Of a DNA stretch of 10,103 nucleotides, positions 6,167 through 10,103 are shown one piece after another (within the stretch, counting starts at the first letter, position 1; every line of letters starts with the position of its first letter). The position numbers and the translations under genes are program-made. This stretch comes from Syntrophaceae bacterium UBA7544 (GTDB lineage: Bacteria > Desulfobacterota > Syntrophia > Syntrophales > Smithellaceae), in assembly GCA_002479215.1 (NCBI GenBank), contig DLME01000287.1, positions 1 through 10,103 of the forward strand, read 5' to 3'. The notes under the pieces are model-generated. The model was not told the origin of the DNA. It worked only from the letters and a program-made list of their open reading frames with translations, and made no database searches.

Positions 6167-7324
6167 ATGCGTAAAATTATTGACAGATATATATTTAAAG
6201 AAATAGCCATACCTTTTATTATCATTTTGTTTGTCTTGACCTTTGTCCTGCTCATGGGAAAGATCCTGCAAATAATGGATTTAATGGTAAATAAGGGTAT
6301 CAGCGTATTTCCCATCGCCAAGCTCATTGTCTTTCTTTTACCTTCGTTCATGATGTTCACCATACCCATCGCCCTCTTGATTGCTATTCTTATCGCCATG
6401 GGTCGATTATCTGCTGATAACGAAATAACGGCCATTAAAGCTTCGGGCCTCAGCTTATTGCAAATTTATTACCCTGTTGCGATTGCTTCTTTGGCCACAT
6501 TTATTTTTACCATATTTATAAGCCATTTTCTTGTGCCGCATAGCAATTTTGCCACCAAGCGTTTGCTTTTCGAAATCGCTTCCCAAAACGCGAGCATCGG
6601 TATAAAAGAAAAAGTTTTCAACGCTGATTTTAAAGGTCTTATGCTTTATGCGGATAAAATTCCTCTTGATGGCAAATACATGGAAGGAGTCATTGTTTCC
6701 GACAGCCGTATTATCGGCGAACAAAACACGATTTTAGCTAAAAAGGCTTTTCTTATATCCGATCCGGAACTGATGACCGTCAAATTAAGACTGGAAAACG
6801 GTTCCCTTCATACAGTAAGTTCAGATTTAAAAAATTACCGCAAAATCGATTTTGAAAGTTACGATATCAATCTTAACTTATCTACCTCTATTGCCGCTAT
6901 GCGTGAAGATTCAAAATCAAGCACGGAAATGACGATGGGTGAGCTGCTGACAATGATAAAAAAACCGGGTATTGATGAAGCTTCAATCCGTGAGTTGGCA
7001 ATTGAAGTGCACAAAAAATTTTCTATTCCCCTTTCCTGTATTTTCTTCGGTCTTCTGGCTTTGCCGTTGGGCATAAGAAGTCATCGAGCTGTAAAATCAC
7101 GCGGATTTGCTGTTGGCCTTATAGTCGTTTCTTTATATTACCTCTTACGTATCGGCGGTGAAGCTCTTGTGGAAACTGGCCGCCTTTCTATAGTAATCGG
7201 CGTCTGGGCGCCAAATTTAACTTTTGCTTTTCTGGGCATTTATCTTTTTTATATGGCTTATAAAGAGATATCTCTCTGGCATATGACAAAAATTTTCCTT
7301 TGGCGTAAAACTCTAAATAATTAA
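6167..7324 (+). CDS. lptF: LPS export ABC transporter permease LptF
   Basis: Inner-membrane permease subunit of the LptB2FG transporter, which extracts LPS from the inner membrane and passes it to the LptC-LptA bridge. The 385-residue length fits the YjgP/YjgQ family. It begins IIDRYIFKEI, has hydrophobic helices at ~13-35, 50-78 and 100-122, a periplasmic jellyroll region (~125-265), and three more helices (~285-300, 315-335, 342-365). The cytoplasmic loop DNEITAIKASGLS (~84-96) is the coupling-helix segment that contacts the ATPase LptB. It is the first gene of a two-gene unit with lptG, 10 nt apart. ATG 6167 has only a weak GGA at 8 nt. The assignment to LptF rather than LptG rests on gene order and overall similarity; the two are paralogs. 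Confidence 0.9.
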   Translation: MRKIIDRYIFKEIAIPFIIILFVLTFVLLMGKILQIMDLMVNKGISVFPIAKLIVFLLPSFMMFTIPIALLIAILIAMGRLSADNEITAIKASGLSLLQIYYPVAIASLATFIFTIFISHFLVPHSNFATKRLLFEIASQNASIGIKEKVFNADFKGLMLYADKIPLDGKYMEGVIVSDSRIIGEQNTILAKKAFLISDPELMTVKLRLENGSLHTVSSDLKNYRKIDFESYDINLNLSTSIAAMREDSKSSTEMTMGELLTMIKKPGIDEASIRELAIEVHKKFSIPLSCIFFGLLALPLGIRSHRAVKSRGFAVGLIVVSLYYLLRIGGEALVETGRLSIVIGVWAPNLTFAFLGIYLFYMAYKEISLWHMTKIFLWRKTLNN

Positions 7325-7327
7325 GGA
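7323..7327 (+). promoter_or_regulatory. Ribosome binding site deciding the TTG start of lptG
   Basis: AAGGA overlaps the lptF stop codon and sits 7 nt before TTG 7335. From this TTG the protein begins MKIIDRYIIREF, in register with the N-terminus of LptF, so the non-ATG start is well supported. Confidence 0.75.
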
Positions 7328-7334
7328 TTATAAA

Positions 7335-8414
7335 TTGAAGATAATTGACAGATATATTATCAGGGAATTCACTAAACTATTCACGATTATCTGTATCGCT
7401 TTTATCGCCCTTTATTTGATTGTCGATTTTTTCGAAAAAATACGAATGTTTCTCAGCAATCACGCGTCTATTGCGCAAATGGCATCATATTTTATATGTT
7501 CGATTCCGATGATTATTTCCCTTGTTTTGCCTTCCGCTGTTCTTTTGGCAACTCTGATGGCTTACGGCTCATTTTCAAAACACAATGAAATAACCGCGAT
7601 GAAAGCCAACGGGATTAGCCTTTATAGAATTTCCCTTCCCGCTCTGATTTTCGCGGCCGTATTAGCTGTTTTTTTATTCTATTTCAGCGAGCTGATAACG
7701 CCAGCATCAATACAAAAAACTGAAAATATCATAAAAATTGAAGTGCAAAAACAGCAGGCTTTGGGTTTCTTTAAGCAAAATGAGATTTGGTACCGTTCGG
7801 GAAATGCGATTTATAATTTCAAGATGTTTGATGTTAACAAAGATACTTTGCGCGGCGTAACTATTAATTATTTAAACCCCGATTTTACTTTAAATATGCG
7901 CATAGATGCCAAAAGCGCTGAATGGAATGATGATCATTGGATTTTTCATAACTTGCTTATCACTACTTTTAACAGCAATAATATTCCCGTTTTAGAGCGA
8001 TCGGAAGAGAAAATAATAAATATCACTGAAAAACCGAATAATTTTAAGATAATACAAAAAGACGCGGAAAAAATGGGCTATTTCGAGTTGAGAAAATATG
8101 TCAAGAAAATACAGGATGAAGGATATGACGTCACAAGATATCTGGTAGATTTACAGGGGAAAATTGCCTTTCCTCTGGTAACCATAATACTTGTTTTTAT
8201 TGGTGTCTTTTTTTCTCTACGCTCGGAAAGAAGCGGTGGTGTAATGCAAAGCGTGGGAATTGGTATTTTTATCGGATTTTCCTATTGGATAGTCCATGCG
8301 TTCAGTATGTCTTTGGGACGCTCCGGAACATTATCTCCGTTTATAGCCGCTTGGTTGGCAAACATACTTTTCACTTCGGCCGCTTTAGTATTGTTCCATA
8401 AAGCGCGTACTTAG
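7335..8414 (+). CDS. lptG: LPS export ABC transporter permease LptG
   Basis: Second permease subunit of LptB2FG, 359 residues, a usual length for LptG. It starts at a TTG codon with a good AAGGA site. Layout: helix 1 (~13-32) followed by DFFEKIR, helices at ~53-78 and 100-122, the coupling loop HNEITAMKANGIS (~83-95), a periplasmic jellyroll region (~125-265), and C-terminal helices from KIAFPLVTIILVFIGVFFSL (~276-295) through ~305-325 and ~335-355. The segment after it, RSERSGG then GIGIFIGFSYW, is typical of LptG. It partners with LptF to form the LPS-binding cavity; LptB and LptC are not in the window. It is the last gene of its unit and converges on ahcY. Confidence 0.92.
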   Translation: MKIIDRYIIREFTKLFTIICIAFIALYLIVDFFEKIRMFLSNHASIAQMASYFICSIPMIISLVLPSAVLLATLMAYGSFSKHNEITAMKANGISLYRISLPALIFAAVLAVFLFYFSELITPASIQKTENIIKIEVQKQQALGFFKQNEIWYRSGNAIYNFKMFDVNKDTLRGVTINYLNPDFTLNMRIDAKSAEWNDDHWIFHNLLITTFNSNNIPVLERSEEKIINITEKPNNFKIIQKDAEKMGYFELRKYVKKIQDEGYDVTRYLVDLQGKIAFPLVTIILVFIGVFFSLRSERSGGVMQSVGIGIFIGFSYWIVHAFSMSLGRSGTLSPFIAAWLANILFTSAALVLFHKART

Positions 8415-8441
8415 TTTAAAAATACTACTTCTAAAATATTA

Positions 8442-8468
8442 TCCGGGAGATTGATGATCTGGATTTTT
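8442..8468 (+). terminator. Weak candidate terminator after lptG
   Basis: AGAT (8448-8451) and ATCT (8457-8460) pair around a 5-nt loop. TCC (8442-8444) and GGA (8461-8463) could extend the stem across an unpaired GGG, and five Ts follow (8464-8468). The stem is short and interrupted, so it is only a possible intrinsic terminator in the convergent gap. Confidence 0.25.
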
Positions 8469-8481
8469 ATGAACCCGTAAA

Positions 8482-9906
8482 CTAATATCTATAGTATTCC
8501 GGTTTAAATGGACCTTTTTCCGATAGGCCCAGATATTCTGCTTGTTTTCGCGTCAGTTTGGTTACCCGCGCACCCAATCTACCTAAATGCACCCGGGCGA
8601 CTTCTTCATCCAATATCTTTGGCAAAGTGAAAACGCCGATTTTATGTTTCTTTGTAGCCAGTTCTATTTGCGCCAGGCATTGATTGGTAAAGCTGTTACT
8701 CATGACAAAGCTGGGATGACCGGTGGCACATCCCAAATTAACCAACCTGCCTTCCGCTAATATTATTATGGAACGCCCCGATTTGAGTTTCCACTTATCC
8801 ACCTGCGGTTTAATATTTTCTTTTTTACAGAATTTGTTTGTCTCTAAATATTGCATGTCGATTTCGCTGTCAAAATGGCCGATATTGCAGACGATAGCTT
8901 CATCTTTCATCATTTCCATGTGTTTGCCGGTAATGACGTCGCAACAGCCGGTGGCTGTCACAAAAATATCGCCGATAGCCGCCACTTCTTCCAATGTCCT
9001 AACCTCATATCCTTCCATCGCCGCTTGCAGCGCGCAAATCGGATCGATTTCCGTAATAATCACCCGGGCTCCAAAACCTCTCATTGATTGGGCACAACCC
9101 TTGCCTACATCTCCATAACCGCAAACAACAACGATCTTGCCGGCAATCATTACATCCGTTGCCCTTTTAATGCCGTCAGCTAGCGATTCGCGGCATCCGT
9201 AAAGATTATCGAATTTTGATTTAGTGACTGAATCGTTAACATTTATTGCCGGAAACAATAGTTCTCCCGCAGCTTGCATTTGATAAAGGCGATGCACGCC
9301 TGTTGTTGTTTCTTCGGAAACTCCGCGAATTTTAGCGGCTGTCTTTTGCCACCTTTTTGGATCATGTTTTAAAGATTTCTCCAAGCGGGAAATAATAATT
9401 TTAATTTCTTTATTATCAATTTTTTGTTTCAGCAATTGGGGGTTTTTTTCGATCCTGACTCCTTGATGAATGAAAAGCGTCGCATCGCCCCCATCATCTA
9501 CGATTAAATCGGGACCGGAACCATCAGGCCAGGTTAACGCCTGCTCGGTGCACCACCAATATTCATCCAGAGATTCGCCTTTCCATGCAAAAACCGCTGT
9601 TGAACCGGCTTTGGCTATTGCCGCGGCTGCATGATCCTGAGTCGAAAAAATATTACATGATGCCCAACGAAGATCGGCCCCTAATTCCTGGAGCGTTTCA
9701 ATAAGCATAGCCGTTTGGATAGTCATGTGCAGACTGCCCATTATCTTCAATCCATGAAGGGGCTTCTTACGGCCGTATTTTTCGCGTACAGCCATCAGAC
9801 CGGGCATTTCATTTTCCGCCAATTGCATTTCTTTTCGGCCAAAAGCGGCCAGAGAAATATCGGCAATTTTGTATTTTAAAGCCCTATCAACTTCCAGAAA
9901 AGCCAT
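8482..9906 (-). CDS. ahcY: Adenosylhomocysteinase (S-adenosyl-L-homocysteine hydrolase)
   Basis: NAD-dependent cytosolic enzyme that splits S-adenosylhomocysteine into adenosine and homocysteine, relieving product inhibition of methyltransferases. The protein has 474 residues, the length of the bacterial/plant type carrying an insertion of about 40 residues (here ~150-190). Motifs: [16 protein letters not shown] (~57-72), [14 protein letters not shown] (~85-98), VDDGGDATL with catalytic aspartate (~136-144), [16 protein letters not shown] (~222-237) with substrate and NAD contacts, the dinucleotide motif GYGDVGKG (263-270), [10 protein letters not shown] (~341-350), [21 protein letters not shown] (~383-403), and the C-terminal KPEYYRY, which supplies Lys and Tyr to the NAD site of the neighbouring subunit. 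The start at ATG 9906 has a GGAGG site 4 nt upstream. It lies 41 nt downstream of metK in the same direction, a pairing that fits the methyl cycle. Confidence 0.97.
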   Translation of the reverse strand: MAFLEVDRALKYKIADISLAAFGRKEMQLAENEMPGLMAVREKYGRKKPLHGLKIMGSLHMTIQTAMLIETLQELGADLRWASCNIFSTQDHAAAAIAKAGSTAVFAWKGESLDEYWWCTEQALTWPDGSGPDLIVDDGGDATLFIHQGVRIEKNPQLLKQKIDNKEIKIIISRLEKSLKHDPKRWQKTAAKIRGVSEETTTGVHRLYQMQAAGELLFPAINVNDSVTKSKFDNLYGCRESLADGIKRATDVMIAGKIVVVCGYGDVGKGCAQSMRGFGARVIITEIDPICALQAAMEGYEVRTLEEVAAIGDIFVTATGCCDVITGKHMEMMKDEAIVCNIGHFDSEIDMQYLETNKFCKKENIKPQVDKWKLKSGRSIIILAEGRLVNLGCATGHPSFVMSNSFTNQCLAQIELATKKHKIGVFTLPKILDEEVARVHLGRLGARVTKLTRKQAEYLGLSEKGPFKPEYYRY

Positions 9907-9910
9907 CTTT

Positions 9911-9915
9911 CCTCC
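9911..9915 (-). promoter_or_regulatory. Ribosome binding site of ahcY
   Basis: GGAGG on the minus strand, 4 nt before ATG 9906. It confirms the ahcY start. Confidence 0.75.
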
Positions 9916-9947
9916 AATGTATTTTTGCCACGCTTACTCTTGTCCGG

Positions 9948-10103
9948 TTACTTATTTTTTAACGCTTTTTTTAGAGCGTCAATTTTATCCGTTTTTTCCC
10001 AAAGATAATTCATGTCCAGAAACAAAGTTTTAGGAATTTTTTTATATATATCACCTTTCAGTAGCTCAAACTTTTCAATCATTCCTTTGGGGGTTAAATC
10101 AAA
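9948..10103 (-). CDS. metK: S-adenosylmethionine synthetase, C-terminal end (partial, 5' end missing)
   Basis: The frame enters from the right edge and reads 51 codons to a TAA at 9948-9950. The sequence opens FDLTPKGMIEKFELL and has DIYKK followed by LWEKTDKIDALKKAL at the end. These match the order of the MetK C-terminus, where FDLTPxGII, a RPIYKKTA-like stretch and WEKTDK occur. MetK makes SAM from methionine and ATP. Its position directly upstream of ahcY, 41 nt apart and on the same strand, supports the call. The family's YGHFGR stretch between the IYKK and WEKTDK parts is absent and replaced by unrelated residues, so this is a divergent form. Catalytic residues lie outside the window and cannot be judged. 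Confidence 0.75.
   Translation of the reverse strand, partial: FDLTPKGMIEKFELLKGDIYKKIPKTLFLDMNYLWEKTDKIDALKKALKNK

Noticed and set aside
6097..6435. 112-codon minus-strand frame across the start of lptF
   Set aside because: It is antisense to the strongly conserved LptF N-terminus, and its composition reflects the opposite strand of a membrane-protein gene.
6167..8414. lptF-lptG as a recent tandem duplication
   Set aside because: The proteins share fold and N-terminal motif but are otherwise well diverged, as expected for the ancient LptF/LptG paralog pair.
8723..9118. 131-codon plus-strand frame inside ahcY
   Set aside because: It is antisense to the well-conserved AhcY coding sequence with intact motifs, and no homology was recognised.
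9907..9947. Possible SAM or SAH riboswitch between metK and ahcY
   Set aside because: The gap is only 41 nt and shows no stem structure or riboswitch core; it looks like a plain operon spacer with a ribosome binding site.

Overview
The window looks like chromosomal DNA from a Gram-negative bacterium with an AT-leaning genome. Outer-membrane lipopolysaccharide (LPS) genes dominate: both permease subunits of the LPS exporter (lptF, lptG), a GT9 heptosyltransferase-family protein, and part of a 4-amino-4-deoxy-L-arabinose (Ara4N) lipid A modification set. A Desulfobacterota (deltaproteobacterial) origin, for example a Syntrophus/Smithella-like lineage, is my guess. It rests on the adjacent lptF-lptG pair, the metK-ahcY pair and the type of GT9 protein. 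No rRNA or other taxonomic marker is present, so this is inference only.

Layout. Positions 1-5952 form one minus-strand operon of five tightly packed genes. In transcription order they are a GT9 glycosyltransferase, a GT-C (PMT_2) glycosyltransferase, a PAP2 phosphatase, an ArnT-like Ara4N transferase, and an ArnB-like aminotransferase cut by the left edge. The first three genes overlap (17 and 4 nt) and the others are 19 nt apart. A near-consensus sigma70 promoter (TTGACA, 17 nt, TATATT) lies just upstream, at 6007-6035. Positions 5953-6166 are a divergent intergenic region. Positions 6167-8414 hold lptF-lptG on the plus strand. A 67-nt convergent gap follows, then ahcY (8482-9906, minus) and the last 51 codons of an apparent metK (9948-10103, minus), which lies upstream of ahcY in the same transcription unit.

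How the genes fit together. ArnB makes UDP-Ara4N from the 4-keto sugar. ArnT moves Ara4N from undecaprenyl phosphate to lipid A in the periplasm. The connecting enzymes (ArnA, ArnC, ArnD) are not in the window and may continue past position 1. The PAP2 phosphatase may recycle undecaprenyl carrier or remove a lipid A phosphate. The GT9 protein and the second GT-C enzyme probably add core or other LPS sugars. LptF and LptG, with LptB and LptC encoded elsewhere, extract finished LPS from the inner membrane. MetK and AhcY form the SAM to SAH to homocysteine part of the methyl cycle and are not connected to the LPS genes.

I found no CRISPR array, tRNA, rRNA, insertion sequence or attachment site. 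Nothing here amounts to a clearly new system. The most interesting points are the gene content of the LPS-modification operon, a substitution at the usual GT9 catalytic-aspartate position, and a divergent MetK C-terminus.
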